Positions 47,805 through 59,989 of a stretch of 64,000 bases of DNA are shown here, in pieces (positions within the stretch are counted from its first letter, which is position 1; every line of letters starts with the position of its first letter). Origin of the DNA: Oopsacas minuta (Eukaryota > Porifera > Hexactinellida > Lyssacinosida > Leucopsacidae); contig JAKMXF010000088.1 in NCBI GenBank assembly GCA_024704765.1, positions 62,001 to 126,000 of the forward strand. Direction: 5' to 3'. The position numbers and the translations under genes are program-made. The notes under the pieces are model-generated. The model saw nothing but the letters and a program-made list of their open reading frames with translations. It was not told where the DNA came from and did not search any database.

Positions 47805-48179
47805 AGTTTTTCGATTCTGCTTTAAATACAGTTCCTGTTCTATCTAATACAATTTGTACTATCCTTGGCCAACAATATAACTTGGATCTAGATTTAAGTC
47901 CTTTAATGCCTCTGTAACTAGTTAAAGAATGCTTTTGCAGTTGTCGATTTTGCTAGATAAAAGCCAATAAATTTCTCTTCTATCATCCATTTTGAAGCAT
48001 AACGAAGATAAAGAGAGCACCATATAGGAAGAAATGTTTGTCATAACAGAATGTCTATAACCAATTAGAATAGAGTGTTGTATAACCTGTGTGCCATTCT
48101 CTGCTATCGACACTATAAAAGGAAAATTGTTAATAATACACAAAATATATTAATCAATAACAATTACTTACAAGTTGAG

Positions 48180-49265
48180 GCCCGTGTTGCACCATTTTCA
48201 GTACCAGCGGGACCTAGTATGGAGCCAAGGCGTGGCGCTCTGGCATCTGGCTTGTAGCAGAGTGATACATATAACTTCCTCTTGACACCAATAGAATCAT
48301 CCAGATGTGACCCCATTAAGTGGATTCTATTCTATTTATAGAGCTACTTGTTGTGGGTCGGAATTGGAGTAGGATTCAGAGCCAATTAGCAAGGTGTCAG
48401 CCTTCTCAAGGAGATCATCTGATAGGGATACACTTCCATTTGTTAACTTAAGCGCTGCTTCACACCATCCTTTAGGAAACCTGTCCTCTATCAGTCCTAG
48501 CTTAGCTGATTCTATAAATGCTTCTGATTCATCAGCTAATTCTACCTATAGAATATATCCTGTTATTATTTTGTTGTTTGTTAATAAAATCTCAAATTAC
48601 AGCCTGGTGCGGACATAATTTTCACTAATGATTACATGCACTCTGATTGCTCTAATATGATAGATGCGAAATATGATAGGTGTCTTAATCTCTAAAGGTG
48701 TGAACAGGAAAGTGAAACTATAGTCGGCACAGTAAAAATAGTACCAAAATATTTTCCCTACCATTCACAACAGTTTCCTCCAGCTGTTGTTCTGAAGCAC
48801 TAGACTCGAAATTTGATTCGCTGTGACTGTCCAATAGAATTACGTCCTGTAAATCCATGTATCTACCCGTGTCTGATAGGCGTAGTTTCTGAGAGAATTC
48901 CTCCTGTTACAAATTACAAATATCAAAGTTGTCCCATACAATCCGCATTGAATTAGGGGATTTGTAAGAAACTTAGCCTCGCGGTATGAGGATAAGGATT
49001 TTACCTCTGAACATGCCACGGGGGGTGAGGTTATTGAAAAGTGTTAAATCCGGACTAGGAACAACAATAAACAATCAATAAGTAAACATTTACAAACCGG
49101 ATTCGTTGTTGGTTGTCGCAGAGAATTTGTAATAGGAATGTTCTCATTGTCCCTTTCATCTTTATTATCTTCCTGTAATGCGCCGTAATAAGGCTCATAC
49201 CAACAAATAAATAACATAAATATTTGTTTATGTTTATATTGTCCCATTTTATTGCAGAACTGGTA
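48180..49265 (-). CDS. Unidentified multi-exon gene or gene fragment (possible UBA-like segment)
   Basis: The minus strand has four exon-like blocks. About 49225-49100 is acidic (LQEDNKDERDNENIPITN). 48902-48762 follows an ACAG acceptor, with LRLSDTGRYMDLQDVILLDS. 48545-48350 follows CTATAG, with DRFPKGWCEAALKLTNGSVS, which looks like a UBA-type helix pair. About 48245-48180 reads APRLGSILGPAGTENGATRA before donor GTAAGT. Base composition and acidic sequence look coding, and donors and acceptors are good, but the phase between the second and third block does not agree. It may therefore be degraded like its neighbours. I do not recognise the protein. Confidence 0.4.
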
Positions 49266-49316
49266 AACAGACAATAAACAAACGAATTTAATCAAATAAA
49301 CAATTAATGGTACGCG

Positions 49317-50479
49317 TTACATAAATTTCTGATATTTCGCCACAAATGCAGCAAATACCTCCAGTTCATCTCCAGTGTTGAAACTATCACCTTTAGAACT
49401 GGAACTAATATGTTTTAAGGGGTGAATTTGACAGGAACTATCTGATAACGACAACTCAATCTCACTATGTGGAAATGAAGTTGATCTTTCAGGAATCAAA
49501 TCGAAATAAATAATATCAATATTATCACACATATTTTCCTTCGAAATACAAGCCAATTTATTTATCGACAGATCCCACACGGACAACTTTCCCTTCTCAC
49601 TTAGCGTATAAACCACCAGTGGGTGGACACGTGACCACATAACACGTTTAAGCGACACAATTTCACTACTTGAACATGTCAAAATCGGAAATTTATACTC
49701 TCGGTTAAATACAGCGAAAAATCCGTCCGCATAACTAACGATAAAATAATCAGGAGCAAGCGGATGGAAGTCTAAGTAGGTTAAGGAAGTGTTTTGATCT
49801 TTGATACAATGGGACTTGGGGATCGGAGGCTTGCTAGTGTGCCTACAGCCATGCATAACTAATCCATCAAGCGTTGCTATGTAATAATGATTCAAATCGA
49901 TTGGATAAAATTTCAAAAGTGTCGCTAACACATTCGTTTATAATTTGTAATTCGCGCGTGAGAGGGTGACAATTGCGATTGATGTGGACCAGATTAGCTT
50001 GGTACGAGCCCCTGTGGGCATGCCTAAGTCCACAAGGGACCACACATTTCTGGATTCGATACTTCTGCTAGTACCCAGATATGTATAACACCTAAGATAT
50101 CAATAGAAGCAATTTGGAATGATAATCTGGTCATTGTAATATCATCGAATAATCTTGCGGATTTACGCGTTTCATCTGCATTCTTTGGGCGTGATATGGT
50201 AACTATGGAGCAGATTGGCGCCATATGTGAACCCTCTGTGGAAAGTATTGCAGTGGAGTATGAAGCAGGGCGTGTGCGGAACCCATCTTCAATCGGCGAA
50301 GGTGTCAGAGTGTCAGTGTCAATTGTGTCGCGGAAATCCCAGACACAAATAGAGCCATTATCCATACCAGCAAAAGCTAAATATAATCGCTGTGGACTAA
50401 AACAGCAACATATGAGTGTTGACTCGCATTCCATCAACCGTTTTGGTTGGTAGACATCATTTATGTTCCATTTGCGCAT
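49317..50479 (-). pseudogene. DYNC2I1: DYNC2I1 (WDR60) fragment, WD-repeat part
   Basis: DYNC2I1 is an intermediate chain of cytoplasmic dynein-2, the retrograde IFT motor. The minus strand at 50479-50024 reads LICCCFSPQRLYLAFAGMDN then GSICVWDFRD and FQIASIDILGVIHIWVL, matching WDR60 WD repeats. The frame slips near 50030 (DLGMPTGARTKLIWS follows in another frame), meets TAA near 49938, and continues at 49931-49317 with FYPIDLNHYYIATLDGLVMH and later blades to a normal-looking stop. The N-terminal half of the family (over 600 residues) and the first blades are missing, and no acceptor lies just upstream. The frameshift plus stop suggest a pseudogene; assembly error is the alternative. Confidence 0.7.
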
Positions 50480-50639
50480 TATTGCAACCGTGAAATTATG
50501 TCAATCCCTTAAATATGTTCTTATTTGCTTATGTTAAGGAATAATACATATATTTTGACTACTTTAGATTAAAAAACTTGATTTTGTAATCTTTAGCTTA
50601 TATTCTTTATTATCATTAGTTAACTCGCCGGAGCTGAAG

Positions 50640-51220
50640 TTATGGAGCCCCCTCCTTTGTTTGGGGCCCTACGTCTGCCACATCTAATGAACAACCAGTT
50701 GCTTTACCTCCTAACGATCCTATTGATTGCATTTTTCCTACTACTTCTATATTGAAAATACTGTTACTAGTGAAACTTCTCCTCTTGCATCTATTCTTCC
50801 TAATGAACCTACTTCTTCATTTACACCTGCATCAGCTTCTATCAACACGAAAAAGAAAACTAAAACCGCTGTTATCTTTGTACACGCAAACTTGACAGAA
50901 AGGTAGCAACAACTTGTTATTATTGTGAAGTCAATATTTGTGTTGACGATTCAGACCAATACTACGTGTGCAATAATTGCAGAGATGAGTTTGACTAGAA
51001 TTCTAGTTTTTGAGTTTTTTTAATGACTGGAACAATGATTAGTATTTATTACCAATTGAATTTCAATTGTTTTTAGTGTGAATTGCAAACATAGTTGATT
51101 TACTTCTATATTTAATTATTGTGTAATTTATATATAACTGTTCAAAGCTATTCATTTGTAAACAACAACAACAGGAAGTAAACATGTGTTTGTTTGTAAT
51201 GTTTATATAATAGTACTTAC
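50640..51220. other. Junction region with transposon C-terminal remnant
   Basis: On the plus strand at about 50830-50998 a frame reads KRKLDRKVATTCYYCEVNIC then YYVCNNCRDEFD and stop. This cysteine pattern resembles the zinc-ribbon tail of piggyBac-type transposases. The rest is AT-rich. The continuation of the myosin head expected on the minus strand (NSFEQL-type exon) is not found here. Confidence 0.4.
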
Positions 51221-52240
51221 AGCGAATATTTCAAACCCAGCTATATCTAACACTCCAATGAGAAAGTTCTTTGAACACTAAAAACTATCACTTTGAATAT
51301 TTACATGTTTAGTTGTGTTTGTTTGTTTGTTTGTTATATACCTTTGTGCCTAAAGTTTGGTTAACTCTATCAACTATCCATTTGAACATCCTATCATATA
51401 GACTCATAGACAGAGCACTGATAGAAGATTCTACCTAGAAGGAGAATTTCCAAAAATTAATCAAAGATAATATCCACCCTGAGGGTATTAAGGGAAGAAA
51501 TACGGTACATGTATACATATATGAATTTATCGTCACCTGTTCAGATGATCGTCCTTGATACACCCATTCATTCCCAACTTTAATCCTCGGTTTAAGAAGA
51601 GATTTCTTCAAATCTTCTGACTTTATACCCAAAAGGTGTCCTACTCTATCTAACACTAAATATGAATATTTATATTATAAGAAAGGTGTGAAAATATGTC
51701 GGTAAAGTTGCATAACTTACACTCAAATGATTCCTGAGTTAAGCTAGCTTGTTCTTCATTCCTTTCTGTTGACAAGTCACATTTCCAAATATTAAAATTG
51801 CTGAAACTATTTATCTCAATTTCTGTAAATCCCAATGTATCGATTGCTCTCTATGCGAAGGGAAATCTGTGTATATTTGTGTTTGTTTGTTTGTTTTGTT
51901 TGTTGTTTACTTACTAGTGTGCTTTCAAATTCTCTAGTATCATTGATAGAGTCTACTGTCTCTATTCCTTTCGATAATATTCTATATTCTAGCGGATATC
52001 TGCTCTTCAGGAATTTTCTAGTAAACATCAATAAATACACATAATTCATTTACAAGAGGTGCTAATCTATTGGTTCCAATTGGAACTAATATTTAATTCA
52101 ACTCACTTAACGTAGTTTTGTCTACACATTTTAATAACTGATAGAATATGTGATAAGATCTCTCTCCTGGTTATTGCTGTATAACTCTTGATTTTTCTAG
52201 CAAATCTAGGGAAATGAAAAGTTAAAATTATCCTCTTTGA

Positions 52241-52490
52241 TTGTATATTTGTTTATTTGTTTATTTGTTTGCTTGTGTATTTGTGTATTTGTTTATTTGT
52301 TTGTTTGTGTATTTGTTTATTTGTTTGTTTGTGTATTTGTTTATTTGTTGCTTGTGTATTTGTTTATTTATTTACTTGTGTATTTGTTTATTTGTTTATT
52401 TGTTTGTTTGTGTATTTATTTACTTGTGTATTTGTTTATTTGTTTATTTGTTTGTTTGTGTATTTGTTTATTTGTTTGATTGTTTGTTAG
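52241..52490. repeat. TTTG/TATTTG minisatellite
   Basis: A run of GTTT, ATTT and GTGT units inside myosin intron 7. It produces repetitive ORFs rich in Leu, Phe, Cys and Tyr in all plus-strand frames, which are not genes. Confidence 0.9.
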
Positions 52491-52579
52491 CTACTTACAA
52501 TACTCAATATCTGCTCCAGCTATTCTCCCTGTATTGCTGAAATGAATTCTAATAAACTTCCCCTAATCAATTAATAATT

Positions 52580-52631
<52 letters not shown>

Positions 52632-52633
52632 AC
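52580..52633. repeat. AAC microsatellite
   Basis: About 17 AAC units just downstream of myosin exon 6 on the minus strand. A similar TTG run is at 61349-61390 beside the NHL gene. Confidence 0.9.
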
Positions 52634-53434
52634 AAATCAACTTACAAATCTCGAGGAATTATCGTTTCGTATTGTCCTAGCATTCCCGAATGCTTCCAAC
52701 ACTGGATTAGCTTGAATAACCTTTTCCTCCAAATTTGCGAACTAAACAAACATTCCTTCATTATACCCATTAGTAAGCAAGGAGGAGTAATGTTACCATG
52801 GTAACATAAAGCTCTTCTAAATATGCTCGGATATTATAAGCGCCTTATCGGCCTCATTCACGTGGCAATATGCTTACAAAATGTGTGAACAAACCTCGCT
52901 CTGTTTAGTTCCAGTTACAGCTCTGGCTACAGAAGCGAAGTATTGTATAACTTTTTTAGCATTTTCTGTCTTTCCCGCTCCAGATTCTCCTCTACAAATA
53001 ATTGGCATACGATTACTCAGAGTTATTATAAGTGCATTTTTAAAACACAAATAACAACAACTCACGTAATTAATATTGACTGGTTTTCTTTATCTATAAA
53101 ATGAAATATTAATAATCAAAATGTATTACTATTATTGGTTAATTATAGAAATTAATTATTCAATAAATATACAAAATTTAATATATGAAATTTGATATTT
53201 TGTTTTTCAAAAAGTTGCAATTATACAAAATAACTAAGAAAGGACTTTCTACCACATTCCTTATAGTTTCCTAGCAACGAGACACATCGACATACACCTG
53301 CATAACCTCGTGTTTGTTTTGCTAACAATTCACATAATTTACAATAGTTGTTTGTTTGTCTACAAAATTATAAACAGCTATAAATAACTAAGATTTTCCT
53401 ATCAACCATTCAACTATTCTTCTATACAAATCAA

Positions 53435-54663
53435 ATGGCAGAACGCTTCGCTATTGCCCCCCAAGTCGTAGACCCCATTGAGACACACATCAACCACACA
53501 ATAGATGGTACCATAGGGCTACTGAACGTCCGTAGAGTTCAGCTGCTAAAACAAGTCCACAACATGCGAGAAGATGAAAGAGCCGCAGAGATCGCTCGAC
53601 AAGAAATGACTACACAACTGACAGAGGCTCAAGCATACCTACAGGGACATATGAAGGAACACCCCCTTCAGTCCATGCAGGAGAGAATGTCCAAAGAGAT
53701 AGAGGACAAATTGAGAGATCTACGTAACAACAATCCTGTAGAGAGCGTATTAAAGTGGCAGTGTGACACACGTGAATTAGAAACTTATATTTCCCGCCTG
53801 GGAGATATTGTGCAAGAACCAGTGGGTGTACCAAAGTATTCTACATTCCAGACGTCTACTGTCGCTACTGGAAAACAAGGTTCAGGTCCTGGCCAGTTGT
53901 ATCATCCACGAGGTGTAGCTATACATGAAGCTACTAACCAAATATTCGTAGCTAATTATTCCAATAACAGAATAGAGATATTCTCTGATACAGGAGAGTA
54001 CCTCAATCAACTGGATGTAGGACAACTGAATAGGCCATGGGGTATAGCTATACACGGAGAGAATGTGTATGTCAGCTGCTGGAGAGATAACACTATTACC
54101 AATTCACACTAACTGACATGAGTCTTGTTAGGAAGATAAGAGGATTGGGATCAAACAACGGACAATTCAACTATCCTTGTCAACTAACAACAGATCCCAT
54201 CGGTCACGTGTTTATAGCAGATAGCGGTAATCACAGAATCAGTATACACGACACAGACTTGAACCATCTACGTAACATTACTCATCAGTCGATAACACAA
54301 CCATTTGATGTTAAAGTGTCACGTGACCGCGTGTACGTACTGTGTCCAGATAACAACCTGTGTATGCTCGTGCTAGCCCTAGAGGGAGACAAGCTACACT
54401 CCCTCATTACTAGAGGACAAGGCATGGATGTGTTAAGCTCTTACTTCTTCTGTCTAGATTCACTTAACAACTTTGTTATTAGCGATCAAGACTCTCACTC
54501 AATTCGGGTATTCTCTCCAGAAGGCAATCTCCTACACAAGATAGGAACAGAGGGACACCAACAAGGAATGTTATATAAACCCCTAGGAATAGCTATAACT
54601 CCAAACGGGAGATTAGTTAGTGTGTCAAGTAATAAGAACTACGGCCTACAAATATTCTATTAG
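53435..54663 (+). pseudogene. NHL-repeat gene nested in myosin intron 3, one frameshift
   Basis: Starts ATG (MAERFAIAPQVVDPIETHIN), followed by a coiled-coil and an NHL propeller (GPGQLYHPRGVAIHEATNQI, NHRISIHDTDL). Comparison with the copy at 59990-61178 shows one missing base near 54097, just before the conserved QFTLTNMSLV point. This gives a premature TAA at 54110. The second part (54118-54663) is otherwise open to the stop. There is no intron. The rest of the sequence is well conserved, so the lesion is young or an assembly error. Confidence 0.8.
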
Positions 54664-54745
54664 TTAATTATTTTGTTGTTTGTTTATCCTAAATTTATAT
54701 GGAAAAATCATTTTGCCAATCTTTCACATTTAGTTAAAGTACCTA

Positions 54746-54783
54746 ACAAACAAACAAACAAACAAACAAACAAACAAACAACA
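54746..54783. repeat. AAAC microsatellite
   Basis: About nine AAAC units directly beside the myosin exon 3 donor (54796). Similar runs occur at 57859-57890 and 61230-61240, all next to exons or NHL genes. Confidence 0.9.
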
Positions 54784-55195
54784 ACAAATACTTACTTCTT
54801 AACACCTGTTGATAAGCCTGATCTGTAATGCCATAAATATGAGGAGGCAATTCACACCTTTTCTTCCCTCTATACATTTGTACAACTTTATCGGTGTATA
54901 TTGGAAATAACTTGTATGGATTTATAGTCACACAAAATATCCCAGAATATGTCTACAGGATAATGAAATGGGTTAATTTGGAGATCACATGGACTCCCTG
55001 CTGGGAACCGCTGTCTGCTATAACTCACATAGATAAGATTAGACTGATATCTTTGCTTAAGATTGTGTAGGACAGATGCTTCATTCAAGTATGTGAGTTC
55101 TGCCATATCTTCAGATTTATCGAACTTAGTTGGATTCATTTGTTCGGTATCTTCGATGTATACATCTCTTCTCTAAATCAGTATTTCAATGACAT

Positions 55196-55357
55196 AATAC
55201 TCCTGTTATATCTATACTCAAGGGACCGTGATTTACTTCGATATAACCAATAGAATATTTGTTACTTTAACTGTCTGGGATCATATTTGTATAATTTCAC
55301 ACTTCGATATAAGCGGGAATTTCGAGATTTCCGTCTTCAGCTTAACTAGAGCTGACT
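55196..55357. mobile_element. Pogo-like MITE, diverged copy in myosin intron 1
   Basis: Starts TCCTGTTATATCT and shares ACACTTCGATATAAGCGG with the copy at 58501-58672. The right end is degraded. Confidence 0.6.
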
Positions 55358-56455
55358 ATTTAGACTTCCAACTACCAATAAGATAATAATCTATAGTTTG
55401 TTGAGAAAATATGGAAAATTCCAAGGGCCTTGTAGTTCTAAAAATGCGGAACTGAATCTCAGGAATGAGATTAGTCCTTTACAAGGCTAATCACTGGGTG
55501 AACAAACAGATATACAACATGACAAACTCTCCTTTATTTCACTATTAATATAACACATAAAGTCAAGAATTTGTTTACATTTTAGAAGTAAACAACTTAC
55601 TGTTCTATCTTCCATTTCTACCTCAAATCTATCTCCTTTCTGTTGTAGTATAGTAGCTAACAAGAATACCTTATTCTCATTTTCACTTTCATCAATTATC
55701 CATACCTGCTTCTTTCCCTCTCTCCCAACTTCATTTACCAAATTCTTAGTCCCACTACGAAGATATCTGCCCGCTTCTTCAAAACTAGCCATTTACAAAT
55801 CGAATTATCCAATTTACAAATCAATCAGTTTATACACACACGCACAGTTTTATATGAGAAATTAGCTTGTAATGTGTAAATGGCTTAATGCCACTAAATA
55901 CAGTGTTAGGCCTATGAGTAGATATCACAAATACTCTTCCATTTATGCTCTATTCAGATTCTTAAGTAATTAATTACAAATTCTACTGATAAAGTGATAA
56001 AGAAGTTGGTAATCTTTGTAAGAATTATTATCAAAGAGATTATAATATTGTTGTCAGCTGTAATTATATAAAACTTGTTTGGAACTATTATAAGAAATGT
56101 TGTTTGTTCAAGCGGAAGGTGTACCTGCGTTTCCACAGTTCTCCATGGAATGTTATCTACCTATGTACCCTTTCAAATATCTAAGTGATATCTTCTAATC
56201 TCTGAGAAAAATAGGTGATAAAGTGTTCTATCCCATGATAATATATTTCAAATTTCCTGAAATAGATTGAGGAAGTCAAACTTGAAATTTGGTGTGAGTG
56301 TAGGATATGATGTTTCTAGGTGTCTTTCCTCTCTGAGATAGGTGACTAATATATCCTGACCTATCAGATTTAACTTATAGGAGTTTCACACTGTCACTAG
56401 CTTCCCTAACATTCTTGTAGTTATAGCCTGCTTACTTTATTCCATAATTAATACC

Positions 56456-56916
56456 CAGACTTGCCAACCCTCCAGGGATCCCTGGATTACCCCGAGATTT
56501 GACCTCTGATCCAGGGATTCGAAAGTTTGTATCGGCCGGGTAAATTGTGAATTTTCAACTACGATGTTAATAACTATAAGTGTTACATAACAATCAATAA
56601 GTTATTCTTCAGAACTAGATTATATATAACCTAGAAAAAGATCCAGAGATTTCCCTGGATCATCCAGATATTTCCCTGGATCTTTAGTTAGGGAGTTACA
56701 AGCTCCTTCTCAGACGTACGGGTTCTTGTTGAGTTATATAATATCTCTGATATATCTATGCATATAATCTATACGAATTATCTCCGAACAACTCCATAAT
56801 GGTGACTTCCAAACTGGTTTATAAGTGAGAAGTAAAATGATCCAGGGAAATTGTTAAAAATCCAGGGATTTTAAGATTTCAATCCAGGGAATTATCAACG
56901 AAGGGTTGGTAAGTCT
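56456..56916. mobile_element. MITE with AGACTTGCCAACCCT ends
   Basis: CAGACTTGCCAACCCTCCAG and inverse AGGGTTGGTAAGTCTG bound 461 bp. CCAGGGA-type motifs recur inside. A one-ended relative lies at about 35223-35300 (ACTTGCCAACCTTCC). Confidence 0.75.
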
Positions 56917-57129
56917 GAATACCACATATATATCACCACATCATTATACACAGTATATAATATAACCCTTAGCTGCAGTACATGTGTCTCTGAAATATTC
57001 ATACATTCCTAGAGTGTATCCATGACAACCACTAACACGTAGTTGCTAGAACAGGTTGCAGTTTTTTGTCGGTTTGTAGTAATATATTCAGGCATAGCAC
57101 ATTGTTAGAACGTTTGAGTGTATCTAGTA

Positions 57130-57233
57130 CAGTCAACTCCGGTTATATCTAACACGGATATATCCAAATACCCGCTTATACTGGAGTAATTATCACAGTC
57201 CCTTGAGCTTCGGTATATAACAGGAGTTCACTG
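57130..57233. mobile_element. 104-bp pogo-like MITE upstream of ABCF2
   Basis: CAGTCAACTCCGGTTATATC and inverse ATAACAGGAGTTCACTG are flanked by TA. It lies about 130 bp before the ABCF2 start codon. Confidence 0.75.
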
Positions 57234-58500
57234 TATTATCATTTGTCCGTTAGGTCTCAAATTTCCAGAGGTTTGTATAACCTTCAGATTAGTGAGGGTC
57301 TACTGTAGTAATTAACCCATATTATACTTCTATTTATAGTACAGAATCTATAATTAGTAACATAAATGCCTTCTGGAAATGCAAGAAAGCGGAAAGCACA
57401 GAAGAAAGCCGCGGCGAATAGGAACCATCAAGATAAGTCACAAGCAAAACCAGCAACCAATCATATTGCAGAACAGTTTCCAGATGCTGCTAACAATATA
57501 GATATAGAGCTTAATGGAACTGAAACTATAGAGCATAAATTAGAAGTTATAGAATTAACAGATTGTTCTTAACACCAGTTCTACAGGTCTGTTTGTTATA
57601 ATAGAATTTGATAATTTATATATTTCCTACTTAATTGTAATGAAATATCAGAGTTAGTTCCAGATTCGGAACCAAAAGATAAGTTAGTTCCAGTTTCAGA
57701 CCCTAAGGATGAGTTAGTTGCAAATTCAGATGAGGAATTAACTGGATCAGATGAGGGTAATGAGGTCAAAAGTAAATTGTCGTTAGAAACACAGAGAGGA
57801 GTTACTGGGGTTCTGAATTCACATCCGGAATCAAGGGATTTACACGTTACACAGGTAGTAAACAAACAAACAAACAAACAAACAAATAAACAGTAAATAT
57901 CAGTTATAAGAACATGCTGGATATAAGCACCATCCTCTGGAAAATGGTTCTTATAACCGGTATCCACTGACAGTCTAAAGTGTCAGAATCGAATTCTACG
58001 TAAGCAGGTGGAAGTTATCTCTAGGACAATTTTGAAATATTCACCAGAAGGTGTGAAAATATGATTAATCATATGATAAATTAATTATTTCTGCAGTTCA
58101 TTACAGTGTGGTAATACAATTACACACATCCCCAGAACCAATTAACGGCTATTATGCCTAACCTACAATGTGTAATATAATAACAGGTGACAATATCTTC
58201 ACATGGATCTGAGCTGCTATCAGATGCTAAATTGGAACTCAACTATGGTAGAAAATACAGACTAGTTGGATGAATGGCTGCGGTAAGACTACACTATTGG
58301 AGGCTATTGCTGGCAGAGAGATTCCTGTACCAAAACACTTTGATATATATCTGCATCAACAGGAAGTATGTTGTTATATATACATTTAGAGTGCTGTTTT
58401 ATTCCCCATGGGTTCAAGATAAGACCCCTAATAGACCTCTATTATATGATATGTTGTTTATTTATTTGTCGAATGTCTTTGACACTTAATTATTTGCAAA

Positions 58501-58672
58501 TACAATTAACTCCTGTTATATCTAAGGTTAAGGAATCATGATAATTACTTCAATATAACCGATTGAATAGGTGTTACTTTGACGGTTTGTGACCATATTT
58601 GTACAATTTAACACTTCGATATAAGCGGGTTTTTCGAGATATCCGTGTCAGATATAACAGATGTTGACTGTA
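58501..58672. mobile_element. Pogo-like MITE in ABCF2 intron
   Basis: The ends TACAATTAACTCCTGTTATA and inverse TATAACAGATGTTGACTGTA bound 172 bp. It shares an internal CGATATAAGCGG segment with the copy at 55196. Confidence 0.75.
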
Positions 58673-59989
58673 GTTAGATATTATGTTATATGTAGGCAGA
58701 GTCAAGTGACAAGGCAGCATTACAGCTAGTTATAGAAGTAGGTGAGGAGATATCACGCATAGAAGATGAGATAGTAGAGCTTAGCTGTGCAGATGAGGAA
58801 TGGGCTAAGGAGAGAATAACAGAATTATATGATAGAATGGAAGAGCTGGATTGTGTGCTGAGAGCAAGGCTGCTGAAATACTACATGGATTAGGTTAGAG
58901 CTAAACCTGTGAAGTAGTTGGGAGACACAATTTAAGTAAATTTACGGACTATTCCCACCCCTTTCACCCGCGAACCCTATACGAATTTAAGATCCTTTCC
59001 CCTCCAGGTGTTTGTCTCAATAACAGCAATTTAGTGACAATTACAATTACGTCAGCACTGAGTGTATTTTTGATATTTTCATAGGATTCACAAGTAAAAT
59101 GATGGAGAGACAATCTAAGGATTTCTCTTGGGGGTTGGAGGATGAGAATAGTACTGGCTAAGGCTCTATTTGTCAAGCCACTGATCCTACTTCTTGATGA
59201 ACCAACTAACCATCTTGATTTGTGTGCCTGTGTCTGGTTGGAACAGGAACTGAAGAAGTATAAAAGGATTCTTGTGCTAGTTTCTCACTCTCTCAGGCTA
59301 ATTATTAAGTGAATGGTTGTTATAATATTTTGAAATCCTTTGAGGGAATACCAAACTGAAATTAATTTCTAATTCATTCTCAGGTTTTGTTGTAGCTTTC
59401 TCTTAATGTAATTAGTATTCGTAAATAATACTCCTGAATGAATCACACATTAATTACATTTCACTAACACGATGGTTTAATCATTTTATTCGTATATAAT
59501 TGACTCAGAATCCACAACACATGTTTGTTTGTTACGCATATACACTACAGCCATTATGTATATACAAATATTCAGATACACAGCGTATATATTAATTTGA
59601 AATATCTACCAGCGGGGATGCCCTGATATTGTTACTAATGTATTTTACAGGATTTCATGAATGGGGTTTGCACTAACATAATACATCTCCAAAAACGAAG
59701 TCTGTTCTATTACAGAGGCAATTATGACGTGTACGTCCGAACGAGATCTGAACTGGAAGAACACCAGATGAAACGACACAATTGGGAGCAAGAGCAGATT
59801 AAACATATGAAGGACTGATAAAGTTGTATCTGATAAGGTAGGCTGTTATTCATTTAGATATTGACCAATAGAATTGTAGCTTTATAGTTCAGTGATCGGG
59901 TTTGGAAAATTTGGTTAATTTTTTGTTTTTGTAATATTACTGAATGTCCGATAAACATACAAGTAAACAAACAACAACTAATAATATAG

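Larger units (their letters stand above)
51221..55792 (-). pseudogene. Myosin heavy chain motor head, 13 exons, truncated and decayed
   Basis: Minus-strand exons: 55792-55601, 55172-55029, 54952-54796, 53093-53066, 52991-52895, 52741-52646, 52562-52499, 52205-52107, 52017-51915, 51850-51721, 51655-51537, 51434-51342, 51277-51221. All have GT and AG borders. They encode the SH3-like N-terminal part (VWIIDESENENKVFLLA), then [22 protein letters not shown] joined to the P-loop [13 protein letters not shown], switch I ([20 protein letters not shown]) and switch II (IGVLDIAGFEIF). Lesions: TAA in exon 8 after RVIQQ, a one-base phase mismatch between exons 8 and 9, and a compensated frameshift in exon 10 around NIWKCDLS. 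Nothing after switch II was found: no converter, IQ or tail. Class II-like. An NHL gene lies in intron 3. Confidence 0.85.

Noticed and set aside
52107-52205. TAA reassigned as a sense codon (myosin exon 8, DYNC2I1)
   Set aside because: TAA ends the conserved C terminus of meckelin at the expected place, and the affected loci also have frameshifts, so decay explains the stops.
52237-52540. Overlapping plus-strand ORFs of 77-99 residues rich in Leu, Phe, Cys and Tyr
   Set aside because: They are translations of a TTTG/TATTTG minisatellite inside a myosin intron, open in all three frames.
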